A stretch of 64,000 nt of DNA from positions 62,001-126,000 of the forward strand of contig JBBCKD010000026.1 in the NCBI GenBank assembly GCA_037191015.1, written 5' to 3'. This DNA is from Ravibacter sp037191015 (lineage in GTDB: Bacteria > Bacteroidota > Bacteroidia > Cytophagales > Spirosomataceae). Position 1 is the stretch's first letter. Each line of letters starts with the position of its first letter. Under the pieces are notes generated by a model. It saw nothing but the letters and a program-made list of their open reading frames with translations, was not told the origin of the DNA and made no database searches. This document shows positions 52,115 through 61,972 of this stretch, piece after piece. Both the position numbers and the translations under genes were made by a program.

Positions 52115-53431
52115 ATGTCACCCATATACTCGTCCCGCCGTAAGTTTCTCCAATCAACCGTTCTGGTTGCAGGAACCGCTCTTTCGCCTTTACATAAAGT
52201 CCTGGGCGCGAATGACCGCCTCAACGTCGCCCTTATCGGCTGCCGCAATATGGGTTGGGGAAACCTATCGGGTTTTCTGAACAATCCGAATGTGCAATGT
52301 CTCGGGCTCGCCGATATTGATCGGTCGGTACTTGATAAAAGGGCAGGGGAGCTGGCTAAGAAACAGGAGACAAAATTTGAGCTTTACAGCGATTATCGCC
52401 GGCTGCTCGATAATAAGGACATCGATGCTGTGATTATCGGAACGCCCGATCACTGGCATTGCCTGCAATTTGTAGATGCCTGCAAAGCCGGTAAGGATGT
52501 ATACGTGGAAAAGCCGATCGCCAACAGTATCGCCGAATGTGACGTGATGGTCGCGGCTGCCCGGAAATATCAGCGGGTAGTCCAGGTGGGACAGCAGCAA
52601 CGTAGCGGGATCCACTGGAAGGAGATGATTAATGTGGTACGATCGGGGGAATTAGGGAAGATAGGAAGCGTAAAAATCTGGGCTAATTTCAATTATGCCG
52701 CCTTGCCACCGGTCGTTGCAGACACTGCGGTGCCGGAAGGGGTCGACTTTGATTTCTGGCTGGGGCCAGCTCCTGGCAGAACGTTTAATGCCCAGAAGTT
52801 TCATGGCAGCTGGCGTATGTTCTGGGACTACGGCGGAGGACTCATGACCGATTGGGGTGTACACTTGCTTGATATGGGTTTGTGGGGAATGGACGTCAAA
52901 GGGATGCCGGAGAAAATTACGGGGACCGGAGGGAAATTTTATTCTCCTGACGGGGCTCATGAAACATTCGACACACAAATTGTTACCTATACATTCCCGG
53001 GTTTCATCATGAGTTGGGAGCACAACGCAGGAGTGGAGTCAGGTCCCTATGACAGACCTTATGGTGTGTTGTTCAAAGGCACGAATGGTACACTGGTAGC
53101 CGACCGTAACGGCTGGCAGATTTTGCCTGAAACGGACAAAACCACAAAAGAACCTAAAATCGCGGTAAAAGAAATGAAAAGTGACCGTCGGGAACACGGC
53201 GAACATATCCGTAATTTCATTGAATGTGTAAAAAACAGGAATTTTAATACAGCTTGTCCGATCGAAACAGGAAGTCTCGTCGCTAAATACGCCCATTTAG
53301 GCAATATAGTAGCAAAGATGGGCGGAGCAGCCTTACAATATAATGACGGGCAGAAAATGTTTAACGATCCGGCCGCCAACCGATATCTTGCTCCTGCTTA
53401 CAGGTCTCCCTGGATGTTTCCGAAAGTGTAA
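52115..53431 (+). CDS. Tat-exported Gfo/Idh/MocA-family oxidoreductase
   Basis: 438 residues. Twin-arginine signal (SSRRKFLQSTVLVAGTA); Rossmann domain (LNVALIGCRNMGWGNLSGF, VIIGTPDHWHCLQFVDACKAGKDVYVEKPIA with the catalytic-region EKP Lys); C-terminal alpha-beta domain (WRMFWDYGGGLMTDWGVHLLDM). It uses bound NAD(P) to oxidise or isomerise a sugar or derivative in the periplasm. It converges with the 53.4-64 kb operon, which handles similar substrates. Confidence 0.93.
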   Translation: MSPIYSSRRKFLQSTVLVAGTALSPLHKVLGANDRLNVALIGCRNMGWGNLSGFLNNPNVQCLGLADIDRSVLDKRAGELAKKQETKFELYSDYRRLLDNKDIDAVIIGTPDHWHCLQFVDACKAGKDVYVEKPIANSIAECDVMVAAARKYQRVVQVGQQQRSGIHWKEMINVVRSGELGKIGSVKIWANFNYAALPPVVADTAVPEGVDFDFWLGPAPGRTFNAQKFHGSWRMFWDYGGGLMTDWGVHLLDMGLWGMDVKGMPEKITGTGGKFYSPDGAHETFDTQIVTYTFPGFIMSWEHNAGVESGPYDRPYGVLFKGTNGTLVADRNGWQILPETDKTTKEPKIAVKEMKSDRREHGEHIRNFIECVKNRNFNTACPIETGSLVAKYAHLGNIVAKMGGAALQYNDGQKMFNDPAANRYLAPAYRSPWMFPKV

Positions 53432-53443
53432 TCCGGAATTCAA

Positions 53444-54673
53444 CTACCTGGCCGGCGTCAGCTTCACCGTCCTCAAATCCAGCAGCGCTCCCTTTTCAAA
53501 CTCTTCCGCAGGCCGGAAAGTAAGCGTATGCCTGCCTTTGGCCAACCTGAGTGTACCTATCCTTTTTTCCTTAAATGTTTCCCATGACCCGCTTTTTTCT
53601 ACGGTCCCGGTAACAGGCTTATCGCCGCCTTCCAGGATGAATTTTTTACCCGCTTCCTCGTCGGAAACAGACCAGTCGAGCACTACGTTATAGGTTGCCG
53701 CCTGGGGTATATCGACTGTCCATTCTACTTTGTCTTTTCCGGTAAACCAGCCGAATGCCTTCCATTCGGGCATATATTCGATTTTGGGGCCTTTTGCTGT
53801 GGCATAGCGGGCTTCCAGGACCAGGGGTTTGCCCGGCTGCGCAAAGAGCGGCTGGGGGGTGTTGATCAGGCCGGCATCCCTTTTTTCTTTTACGTAGGCG
53901 GCAATGGTGCCGATCGGTGCGATCCAGATGCCGTTTTTGGGATCCTGTGCATATTGGATAAGTCTCTCGAGCATGGCCAGGCGGGTGGTCTGCCTGCCTG
54001 AATCTGCAGTTTCATGTCCTGCCAGCACGAGCCACTGCCCGTCTTTTTCGGCCTGTTGGATCATCGGGAGCAGCTGCTCAAAGTCTTTTCCGTCCATTTC
54101 GACCCCTGTGAGCTGGGCCATGTCGCAATAGGAGGGGTCTACCGGCGCTTCGTCCAGCCAGCCGCGTCCTGCTACGAACATGTCGGCAATAAGGGGGACA
54201 AAGCTCTGTGCATTTTTACCCCTTCCGATAGTGGTCAGGCCGCAGGGGAATGCGTAGGTGGTAGGAGTAACACCCAGAAGTTCTTTAATCTGCCGGTTGG
54301 CTTCCTCGAGCTCGGCGCGCATTTTATCGATGGTGTACATTTCCAGGGCCCTGCCTCTTGACCAAACGAAGTTGCCGCTGCAGGGGTGTTCTATCGAGTG
54401 GTTTCCCATTTCATGGCCGTTTTTGACGGCTTTTTTCCAAAGCTCAAGATCAGGCTTCACCCTTGAGGGGACGACATAGAAGGTAGCCTGTACGCCGTAT
54501 TTATCGAACAGGTCGGTTCCCTGCCTGATGTTGGTGGTACGGGCATCATCAAAGCTGAGGCTCAGAGCCATGCGCTTACCCTCAGGCCAGGGGAATTTCT
54601 GAGGTTTGTTCTGGGCTGATAGCCGGGATGCCGGCAACCATATGACGATGAGGAAACAGATTATTCTTTTCAT
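53444..54673 (-). CDS. Secreted polysaccharide deacetylase with C-terminal beta domain
   Basis: 409 residues from ATG 54673. Signal peptide (IICFLIVIWLPASRLSAQ). NodB/CE4 domain with SLSFDDA (motif 1 Asp pair), MGNHSIEHPCSG (motif 2 His pair) and YAFPCG (motif 3). About 270-409 is a beta-sandwich resembling a carbohydrate-binding module (WTVDIPQAATYNVVLDWSVSD, GRHTLTFRPAEEFEKGALLDLRTVKL). It likely removes N- or O-acetyl groups from a glycan. Last gene of the operon. Confidence 0.9.
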   Translation of the reverse strand: MKRIICFLIVIWLPASRLSAQNKPQKFPWPEGKRMALSLSFDDARTTNIRQGTDLFDKYGVQATFYVVPSRVKPDLELWKKAVKNGHEMGNHSIEHPCSGNFVWSRGRALEMYTIDKMRAELEEANRQIKELLGVTPTTYAFPCGLTTIGRGKNAQSFVPLIADMFVAGRGWLDEAPVDPSYCDMAQLTGVEMDGKDFEQLLPMIQQAEKDGQWLVLAGHETADSGRQTTRLAMLERLIQYAQDPKNGIWIAPIGTIAAYVKEKRDAGLINTPQPLFAQPGKPLVLEARYATAKGPKIEYMPEWKAFGWFTGKDKVEWTVDIPQAATYNVVLDWSVSDEEAGKKFILEGGDKPVTGTVEKSGSWETFKEKRIGTLRLAKGRHTLTFRPAEEFEKGALLDLRTVKLTPAR

Positions 54674-54712
54674 TATCGGTATTCTTGTTTGAATAAAATT
54701 AGACAATTTGGT

Positions 54713-55999
54713 TTATGGTTTTCTCATTTGTCCCTCTATATAACCGAGCACTCCGTTGATCAGGTCCCTGCCTGCGCCCGGTTTAAAAGGGGTGACGGTG
54801 ATCTCATAGCCTCCGTAGGGAAACTCTTCGTCAGTAAGGAGATAGCCGAGCCAGCCGTTGGTATAGCCGTAGTAGAAGGTATAAGGGAAAGGCGAGCGGT
54901 CACGAACTTCATTGGAGATTTCACAGAACAGCTCCAGAGGGGCACTCCAGATCGCAATGTCTTCGTTGATCTTCAGGAAACGGACAGGCAGCTTTACTAC
55001 GTCAATCCCTGAGCTGGCTTTGCCGGTATAATTATTCATATATTCCGGCCACTTCAGTCCTTCCCGGCGAGGGGTTTCAACAGTTATACCACCGGCTTTA
55101 AAGGTAACCTCAGCACTGGAAGCCGTCATTTTGGCATTCGCCTCCAGTATCCGGTCTCCCAGCAGCGGCTCGAACTCTTTCAGGCGGGATGGAGTAGCCT
55201 GGGTGCTGTAGATCGGGGCGATGTTGCCCGCCGCACCGTTTATGAACAGCATAGTTGCCCCGGTTTTCTTCTCTACATAGTCGGCTACTATGCCGGGGCC
55301 GTCACCGCTGATCAGGGTGCATTGGCCCCCGATCACCGTACCATGCATGGCGTAGTTGGCTATGATGGCAATGGTAGAATTGTCGGAGCGCTCCAGGCGC
55401 AGCATGCCTATACGGCGGTCAACCGGCAGGTCGGGATTCATTCCGAGGTAGGTTTTTCCCTGCGCGTCCCTGGCGCGCCGGTTGATGTTGGCATTGGAAT
55501 GTCCCCAACCCACCGAAAGCCTGGCGGGTTCGAGCCTTTTGATGGCGTCGGCAACGGCGCTTACCAGTTTGGATTCAGTCTCTTCCGTATATTTTAGGTC
55601 GTACTGGTGGGTATATCTTTCCGACATAAATGCTTCAGGCAGCCCGGGAGGACCAAGCTCAGGAGCAGAATGGGTGTGGGTAAGCGACCACCAGAAATTT
55701 TCAGGAGTAATTCCCAGCTCTTTTTGCAGCCTGGCGGCTACTTTGTCGTATTCTGAAGGCGCAATGACGCATATGTCGGAGGAGACGAGCACAAAACGGG
55801 TTTTCCCGTCGTCCATCACGGCAACCCGGTGATAGATACGGTCGTGGATGCCCGTTGATTTCCGTGCCCCGTATCCCAGCAGTTGCTGGGAGTTGTCCGG
55901 TGTGATGTCTGCTTTGGCGACAGCGGCCCGGAATGTTTGAGCCTGTAGTGTCTGGGCAGCCAGGAGCAGGCATACAGAGAGGATTTTAATTGATTTCAT
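54713..55999 (-). CDS. Neutral/alkaline ceramidase-like secreted protein (copy 1)
   Basis: 428 residues from ATG 55999; signal peptide (ILSVCLLLAAQTLQA). Ceramidase N-terminal domain: VAKADITPDNSQQLLGYGARKS, Zn His in LTHTHSAPELGPPG and NYAMHGTVIGG. In bacterial neutral ceramidase the nucleophile Ser sits in 'GDVSP'; here the aligned run reads AAGNIAP, with Asn and Ala instead. Hydrolysis of ceramide itself is therefore doubtful. Paralogue of the gene at 59178-60512. Confidence 0.85.
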   Translation of the reverse strand: MKSIKILSVCLLLAAQTLQAQTFRAAVAKADITPDNSQQLLGYGARKSTGIHDRIYHRVAVMDDGKTRFVLVSSDICVIAPSEYDKVAARLQKELGITPENFWWSLTHTHSAPELGPPGLPEAFMSERYTHQYDLKYTEETESKLVSAVADAIKRLEPARLSVGWGHSNANINRRARDAQGKTYLGMNPDLPVDRRIGMLRLERSDNSTIAIIANYAMHGTVIGGQCTLISGDGPGIVADYVEKKTGATMLFINGAAGNIAPIYSTQATPSRLKEFEPLLGDRILEANAKMTASSAEVTFKAGGITVETPRREGLKWPEYMNNYTGKASSGIDVVKLPVRFLKINEDIAIWSAPLELFCEISNEVRDRSPFPYTFYYGYTNGWLGYLLTDEEFPYGGYEITVTPFKPGAGRDLINGVLGYIEGQMRKP

Positions 56000-56070
56000 C
56001 CGGATAAAGGTTAATGCGACAGTTAGACGATGAGACAATGGTCTGATGGCTGATTTCCGACGGATTTTTA

Positions 56071-59000
56071 TTATTGTGGTTTACTGAGGAATGCCAGCAG
56101 ATCAGCCATCTGCTGCTTATCGATGAGTTGATCAAAACCTGCGGTCATGACGGAGGTTTCCATTGCATTCAGCGTAGCGATGTCACCGCGGGCGATGACG
56201 GTTTCGATTCCGCCGTAGTTTTTGATGGTAATAGCCGACGGTGTTTCGCTTGCGATCAGGCCCTGTACGGTTTCTCCCGATTTGAGCTCGATGTTCCAGA
56301 TATCGTAGCCGTCGGCGATAGAAAGGTTGGGACTTAAGATGTCGGCCATGACCGATGCGGGGCGCCGGTTGCGGATAGTAGCCAGATCAGGCCCGTAGGC
56401 AACCCCGTTTTTCCCCCCTATCTGGTGACAGATGGCACAATGCTGATTGAATGCCTGCCTGCCGTTTTCCACATCACCTGTCAATGTCAGGGCCTGCTGG
56501 AAGGCTTTAATGGCCTCCTGCTCGGAATTACTCTCGCCCGACAGGAGCTTTCGGGCACGCAGGCGCAGCTGCTCGTTTCCGTTTGCCATCAGGCCTACCT
56601 GGCGGGGCCAGCTGATCACTGAAGGATCGATGATATGCTTTTCAAGGGCATCCAGGAGCAAAGTGATCCGGGCATCACTACCCAGGAAGGTGCCGATGGC
56701 CTGTTCACGGATACCGGGGGTAAGGCTGCCCCATTTTTCGATAAGGAAAATGGAAATGGTGGAATCGGGAATAGCGGCCAGTGCACCCAGCGCCGCAGAC
56801 TGAACGGCGACAGGTTCTTTGGGATCGATAAGGCTTTTGAAGACAGCAGCATATTTGGCGGGGTTGTCGAGGGTGAGCATGCGGATCGCTTCCCCTCTCT
56901 TATCGGCATCCAGGGCGGGGTTTTGGATACCGGCAAGCGATGCTTCAAGGGCCTTTCGGGTATTTTCACTTTCTGGCAGGCGCAGCACGCGTAAGAGGTC
57001 CATGGCCGACCGCCTGATGGCAGCATCCTGGCTGGTAAGAGCGGCAGAGAGCAGCAGCTCCCTTTCCGGGGCAAGTGACTGACGGTCGATATCCTTATTG
57101 CGCAGGCTTTGGGTGAGCCCCTTCAGTACCGGGCTCCTCCACTCTTTTTTAGCGTTGCCCGGAGCCAGTGTCCTGGCGATCAGCTTCCTGATCCGGTCGA
57201 TGTCCCCTGTGGCGCCTGTCATGTTGCTGATGCGCTCCGTCAGGGAAGCATACTGGGGATTCCCCGCCCTGTACCCGACCAGGACTTCCTCCAGGAGATT
57301 GTCATCGCCCGCAGGAACGGCCGATAGGGCGGCGATCTGCATCCAGTTGTCCTCCAGGTTTGAAAAGAGCAGCTCCTTGCGGGCGCTGACGGCGGCCGGA
57401 AAGCTGACAAACCCCAGCGAAGCCAGTAGTTGAAAGCGTACTTTGGCAGACTTGTCCTTTTTTAAGGAGATCAGCTTGTCAACGACACGACTGGAACTAT
57501 TTTGCTTTAAGAACAGGTCTTCCGACATGAGTATGGCATTTTCCCTGACCCCGGCTTCGGGATCGCCCAGGGCCTGCAGAAGCGTTGCTTCACCCAGAGC
57601 GTCCAGTCCGTGCAGGGTCCAGAGGGCATGAAGCCTGCCCAGGGGGCTCTCCCCGGCAATAGCCAGCTTTTCAAGCAATGGGACTACAGACAGGTCCTTC
57701 CGGTCGACCAGCAGGCGCTGGGCATGCCCCCGCCACCAGGCATTGGTGCTGGACAGGTGACCTACCAGTTGATCAGAGGTTTCATCGCCCATTTTCAGCC
57801 GGTTGCTCCAGCTCAAGGCAGGTGCGTCTTTTGGGGTGATGCGGTATATCCTTCCCTGGTCTATGCCATTGTAGATAGCGCCCGATTTAGCTACCTCGTC
57901 TGCCATCCATTCAGGGTGTTCGATGATCTGCCTGTAGTAGTCGACTACATACAGGGCCCCGTCGGGCCCGACATACATGTTCACGGGGCGGAACCAGGCG
58001 TCGGTAGAGGCCAGGAACTCCTTTTGCTCAAAGAGCCGGCTGGCCGTAAAGGTAGCGCCCCTGTCACGCAGGATATCGGCATGGACCAGGTTGCCGACCG
58101 GCTCGGCCACGAAGGTAACACTGTCATAGGGGGAAGGGAACAGGCCCCCGCCATAGAAAGTGATGCCGCAGGCGGCAGTAAAGACGCCCAGGTCGGTGAG
58201 CAGCTGGTGCTCGGGGTTCTTGGTGATGGGATAGACATCGGCCGCGTTGCCGTGGTCGGAAATGGATTCGGTGGTGTTGGAAACCAATAGGGACTTATTC
58301 CTGTCCAGGTAGGTGGCTTTGATGACCTCGTGGTAAATGTGATGGGCGTTGCTGACCAGGAAACGGTTGCCCCATTTGTCGAAGGTATGGCCGAATTGTG
58401 TCTGGCTGGACAGGTTTTCCAGCAGCAGCTTATCGGGGTTGAACCTGACACTCCTTCCCAGGGCGTTGCGGGGCAGGCGGGGTCCGTCGGAATGGGCCGG
58501 GAAGAAGACCTCGCTTCCGCGGTCGGAGAAGTAATCGGTGTATACTTTTGCGGTTGCAGCCGGCTCATGGCCGAGGTAGATCCAGTTGTCAAGGCCCAGG
58601 AGTGGGTTGTTGACGTTGTGCTGGGGATTGGCCAGGGCGAATCCTGACAGGATCACCTCCCGCTTGTCGGCTATTCCGTCTCCGTCGGTGTCTTCCAGGT
58701 AGAGAACGTTAGGGGGATCGGTGACCAGGATGCCTTTTTTCCATCGCATGACGCCTGTTGGCAGGACCAGGTCAGCAGCAAACACCGTGCTTTTGTCCAT
58801 GATCCCGTCTCCATCGGTGTCTTCCAGGAGCTTGACGGCCCCGGACCCGCTTTTGTCCAGGGGGTAGCCGTGCATTTCGACCACGTACATGCGGCCGTAT
58901 TCGTCGATCTCGATATCGACCGGATCGGCCACCAGCGGTTCTGCGGCGATCTGCTCGATCTTAAAGCCGTCGGCGATCTGGAAGGTGGACATAGATGCCT

Positions 59001-59100
59001 CAGGGCTCAGACCACGGACGGTTGTTCTATTGTCCTTTCCCGGCCCGCAGGCAAGGATACCGAGGCAGCTGAGGAATAAAAAGTGTTTTGAATTCATCAA
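56071..59100 (-). CDS. PVC-type haem-binding dehydrogenase with HEAT repeats and cytochrome c
   Basis: 1009 residues. Lipoprotein signal (LGILACGPG). Beta-propeller dehydrogenase domain (about 40-430: GFKIEQIAAEPLVADPVDIEIDEYGRMYVVE, two calcium loops DTDGDGIMDK and DTDGDGIADK, then PVNMYVGPDGALYVVDYYRQIIEHP). HEAT-like helical repeats (about 440-860). C-terminal cytochrome c with CAICH (about 890) and probable axial Met. Membrane-anchored periplasmic oxidation of a sugar or alcohol, passing electrons to the haem. Between two ceramidase-like paralogues. Confidence 0.9.
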   Translation of the reverse strand: MMNSKHFLFLSCLGILACGPGKDNRTTVRGLSPEASMSTFQIADGFKIEQIAAEPLVADPVDIEIDEYGRMYVVEMHGYPLDKSGSGAVKLLEDTDGDGIMDKSTVFAADLVLPTGVMRWKKGILVTDPPNVLYLEDTDGDGIADKREVILSGFALANPQHNVNNPLLGLDNWIYLGHEPAATAKVYTDYFSDRGSEVFFPAHSDGPRLPRNALGRSVRFNPDKLLLENLSSQTQFGHTFDKWGNRFLVSNAHHIYHEVIKATYLDRNKSLLVSNTTESISDHGNAADVYPITKNPEHQLLTDLGVFTAACGITFYGGGLFPSPYDSVTFVAEPVGNLVHADILRDRGATFTASRLFEQKEFLASTDAWFRPVNMYVGPDGALYVVDYYRQIIEHPEWMADEVAKSGAIYNGIDQGRIYRITPKDAPALSWSNRLKMGDETSDQLVGHLSSTNAWWRGHAQRLLVDRKDLSVVPLLEKLAIAGESPLGRLHALWTLHGLDALGEATLLQALGDPEAGVRENAILMSEDLFLKQNSSSRVVDKLISLKKDKSAKVRFQLLASLGFVSFPAAVSARKELLFSNLEDNWMQIAALSAVPAGDDNLLEEVLVGYRAGNPQYASLTERISNMTGATGDIDRIRKLIARTLAPGNAKKEWRSPVLKGLTQSLRNKDIDRQSLAPERELLLSAALTSQDAAIRRSAMDLLRVLRLPESENTRKALEASLAGIQNPALDADKRGEAIRMLTLDNPAKYAAVFKSLIDPKEPVAVQSAALGALAAIPDSTISIFLIEKWGSLTPGIREQAIGTFLGSDARITLLLDALEKHIIDPSVISWPRQVGLMANGNEQLRLRARKLLSGESNSEQEAIKAFQQALTLTGDVENGRQAFNQHCAICHQIGGKNGVAYGPDLATIRNRRPASVMADILSPNLSIADGYDIWNIELKSGETVQGLIASETPSAITIKNYGGIETVIARGDIATLNAMETSVMTAGFDQLIDKQQMADLLAFLSKPQ

Positions 59101-59177
59101 AAGAAAAATGGTTGATATTGGGTATTCCTTAGTTCCGTTTTGTTATTGCGTACAATCCGATTTCCGGTAGCTCATAG

Positions 59178-60512
59178 CTATTTCTTCTGGCGGGAAAGCG
59201 ATTCCAGGTGCTGGCTGACTTCTGAAGCCAGGTCTGCGGCTGCAGAAGGGGAGAACGGAGAAACCATCGGTTCATATCCGCCGAGCCTGATTTCCTCTTC
59301 AGTGCACAAGTAGCCGAATGTACCGTTTGTAATACCCGCATAGAAGGTATACGGATAAGGAGAATTGCTCCTGATCTCGTTGGAAACTTCACAGAACAGC
59401 TCACATGGAGCGCTCCAGATCATCACATCGTCGTTGATGCCCAGGAACTGTACGGGCATTTTGATGAGCGGGATACCGGAGCCTGAGGTGCGGGCGTAGG
59501 CTTTCATGTCTTCGGGCCAGGTTTTGATGTCGGATCGCCTGGGGGTTTCGACGACAATACCCGATGTCCTGAGCTTTACCGAACCTGTGGTTGCGAGGAT
59601 TTTCCGGTTGGCTTCAAGAATCGGCTCGCCGAGCAACTTCCGGAATTGCCTCAGCTGACCGTCTTTCTTTCCGCTGTTTGATACGGAAACCGAAAACCGG
59701 GGGGCTATATTGCCAAGCGCGCCGTTGATAAAAAGCAGCGGGGCTCCGATCTGCTTTTCGACGTAATCGGCAACTTCGCCGGGAACGTCCCCGCTGATCC
59801 TCAGATCGGTCGAGCTGAGCACAGTGCCATGGATCGCGTAGTTGGCGATGAGCGCAATAGGCTTGCCATCAGCGTTTTCGATCCGGATCAGGCCGATTTT
59901 CCGGTCTACAGGCCCATCGGGGTTTTCTCCCAGGAAAGTCTTATTGTCGATGTCACGGGCACGGCGGTTGATATTGGCGCGTGAAAAACCCCATCCTGTC
60001 CCCAGCCTGGCAGGAACGAGGTGCTTTCTTGCTTCAGCCACAGCTTCCACCAGCTTGTCTTCCACAAAGCCGGCATAGGCTTCGTTGTATTTCACTTCGT
60101 AGCGCTCCCCGAGAAACAGGGGAATGACCCCGGGCGACCCGGTTTCAGGCGCCGAATGGGTGTGTGTATTTGCCCACCAGAAGTTTTCCCTGTCGATGTT
60201 GAACATCTTTTTGAGCCTGGCCGCCGCTTTGTCGTATGTGACCGGCGCGATAGTGCCCAGGTCTGTCGCAACCAGGTAGAATTGTTTGTTGCCGTCGTCC
60301 AGGATCACCACTTTGTGGTAGAGACTGTCCCGCACGCCTTCCGACATCCTGGGAGCGTATCCGAGCAGGTTTTGCGGTGTGCCGGGCGTAATGTTGGTGC
60401 GGGCAAAGGAAGCTTTGAAAGTTTGCTGGGCATTTACCGGAGCGGTCGGCAAAATGTTGCTGCAAAGGAGGATTAGCGTGATGATAGCAATATTACCTGA
60501 GAACCTGCACAT
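59178..60512 (-). CDS. Neutral/alkaline ceramidase-like secreted protein (copy 2)
   Basis: 444 residues; signal peptide (IAIITLILLCSNILPTAPVNA). Same fold as the copy at 54713-55999: FARTNITPGTPQNLLGYAPRM, Zn His in ANTHTHSAPETGSPG and NYAIHGTVLSS. The nucleophile motif again reads GALGNIAPRF where active ceramidases have GDVSP, so the Ser is absent. Both copies keep the Zn-binding His. About 78 bp upstream of the PVC-type gene in the same operon. Confidence 0.85.
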   Translation of the reverse strand: MCRFSGNIAIITLILLCSNILPTAPVNAQQTFKASFARTNITPGTPQNLLGYAPRMSEGVRDSLYHKVVILDDGNKQFYLVATDLGTIAPVTYDKAAARLKKMFNIDRENFWWANTHTHSAPETGSPGVIPLFLGERYEVKYNEAYAGFVEDKLVEAVAEARKHLVPARLGTGWGFSRANINRRARDIDNKTFLGENPDGPVDRKIGLIRIENADGKPIALIANYAIHGTVLSSTDLRISGDVPGEVADYVEKQIGAPLLFINGALGNIAPRFSVSVSNSGKKDGQLRQFRKLLGEPILEANRKILATTGSVKLRTSGIVVETPRRSDIKTWPEDMKAYARTSGSGIPLIKMPVQFLGINDDVMIWSAPCELFCEVSNEIRSNSPYPYTFYAGITNGTFGYLCTEEEIRLGGYEPMVSPFSPSAAADLASEVSQHLESLSRQKK

Positions 60513-60544
60513 TGGCTGTTTATTAAGGATAAAGGTTTGATCTT

Positions 60545-61966
60545 TTACTCCCAGTCGTCAGTCCGGAAGGGCGCAACGGGCAAACCGGATCTGTCGAAAA
60601 GGGTAGGGGACGGGGCATTGGAAAATGCAAACCGGGCGGCGGCAGGCCGGCTGACCTGATCGGACCATATTTCCAGCTGGTTTTTGCCAATTATCCGGGC
60701 TTTGCCTTCTACGAATTTCCGGTCCGGGCCTGCAATGAAAAATTCTTTGATCTCGTTGTTCCGGAACTCCAGCCCCTTGTCCGACACATCTTTCAGCGTA
60801 ACGACTATTTTGTCGCCTTTTATCTTCGAATGGCTTAGCGACGGACTCTTGTAATGACCGGTTTTAACGGCATAGTGTTCTGCCAGAGCATAGTCCGCCA
60901 GTCTTTTCCCAACTTCACCTTTGTATGCCGGGTGTACATCCTGTAGATCGTCGACCTGGTCGGTGATGACCACCATTCCTGTTTTGGGGATATCCAGCGC
61001 CCCGGCTTGCTGTTCCCTTACATAGGCGCTATGTAGCCTGGTACTGTCCTGTTTATAGGCGAATGGTGCGATCTGAACGTAGTAGAACGGGAAAGCAGAT
61101 TGCGTTTCCCTACGCCAGTGCTCTATCATCATGGTTTGGAGCTGACGGTAGGCCCGCGGGAAATGGGTGTTGGATTCGCCCTGGTACCAGATCACCCCCG
61201 CAAATTTGAAGTCAATGACCGGCGACACCATAGCGTTGTAGATGTAGCCCGCATGAAGCGGCCAGTGGTTGCTTGGAGGGATCGTTTTTGCGGAGTGGCG
61301 GGTATCGGGATAGAGCTCAACCAGCTCTCCGGGAATCCATGATTCGATATAGGAGCCGCCCCAGGCAATATCGAGAAGGCCGATTGGCGTGTTGAGATTT
61401 TGCTGAAGACTTTTGCCAAAGAAATAACCTACAGCGCTGAAGTTGTAAAGAGAAGCCGAATCGCAAACCGACCAGGCGCCTTTTACGTCTGCCTGTCGCT
61501 GAGGAGTGGCCCTTTTCTGCATTTTGTAAAGCCTTATTTGCTGATTTTTTGCATTTGGAAGTTCCCGGAGCGCATCTTTGACGCCGTGTCTGGCGCTCCA
61601 TTCCATGTTAGACTGACCGGCGCATATCCAGACCTCCCCGACCATGATGTCCTGAATCGAATAATTTTCGTCAGCGCTTTTCACGGTGATCGAGTAAGGG
61701 CCTCCGGCTACCGGCGTATTTACAAAAAAATGCCAGGAGGCGTTGGCGTCTCCTTTGATCCTGAATTCTTCCCCGGACCAGGATACCGTAACGGTAGCGT
61801 TTTCCCATGGATCAGCCCAGCCCCATATCCTGATCTTTGTATTTTGCTGCAGCACCATGTGATCGGCAAAAACAGACGGCAGGGTTACTTTTGCCTGGCA
61901 TAGGAGGGGTATCAGGCTCACTATGCCTGGCAGGATCATCCGGGAAACACCATTGAAAACACGCAT
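60545..61966 (-). CDS. Sialate O-acetylesterase (SGNH hydrolase)
   Basis: 473 residues; signal peptide to about 25. SGNH blocks: ICAGQSNMEWS (Ser119 nucleophile), VIWYQGESNTHFPRAYRQL, and the DVHPAYKGEVGKRLA Asp-His region. The N-terminal half has a jelly-roll (LPSVFADHMVLQQNTKIRIWG). It removes O-acetyl esters from sugars such as sialic acids or xylan; which one is unknown. A 6-bp gap to the alpha/beta hydrolase gene upstream. Confidence 0.92.
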   Translation of the reverse strand: MRVFNGVSRMILPGIVSLIPLLCQAKVTLPSVFADHMVLQQNTKIRIWGWADPWENATVTVSWSGEEFRIKGDANASWHFFVNTPVAGGPYSITVKSADENYSIQDIMVGEVWICAGQSNMEWSARHGVKDALRELPNAKNQQIRLYKMQKRATPQRQADVKGAWSVCDSASLYNFSAVGYFFGKSLQQNLNTPIGLLDIAWGGSYIESWIPGELVELYPDTRHSAKTIPPSNHWPLHAGYIYNAMVSPVIDFKFAGVIWYQGESNTHFPRAYRQLQTMMIEHWRRETQSAFPFYYVQIAPFAYKQDSTRLHSAYVREQQAGALDIPKTGMVVITDQVDDLQDVHPAYKGEVGKRLADYALAEHYAVKTGHYKSPSLSHSKIKGDKIVVTLKDVSDKGLEFRNNEIKEFFIAGPDRKFVEGKARIIGKNQLEIWSDQVSRPAAARFAFSNAPSPTLFDRSGLPVAPFRTDDWE

Positions 61967-61972
61967 GTGTAA

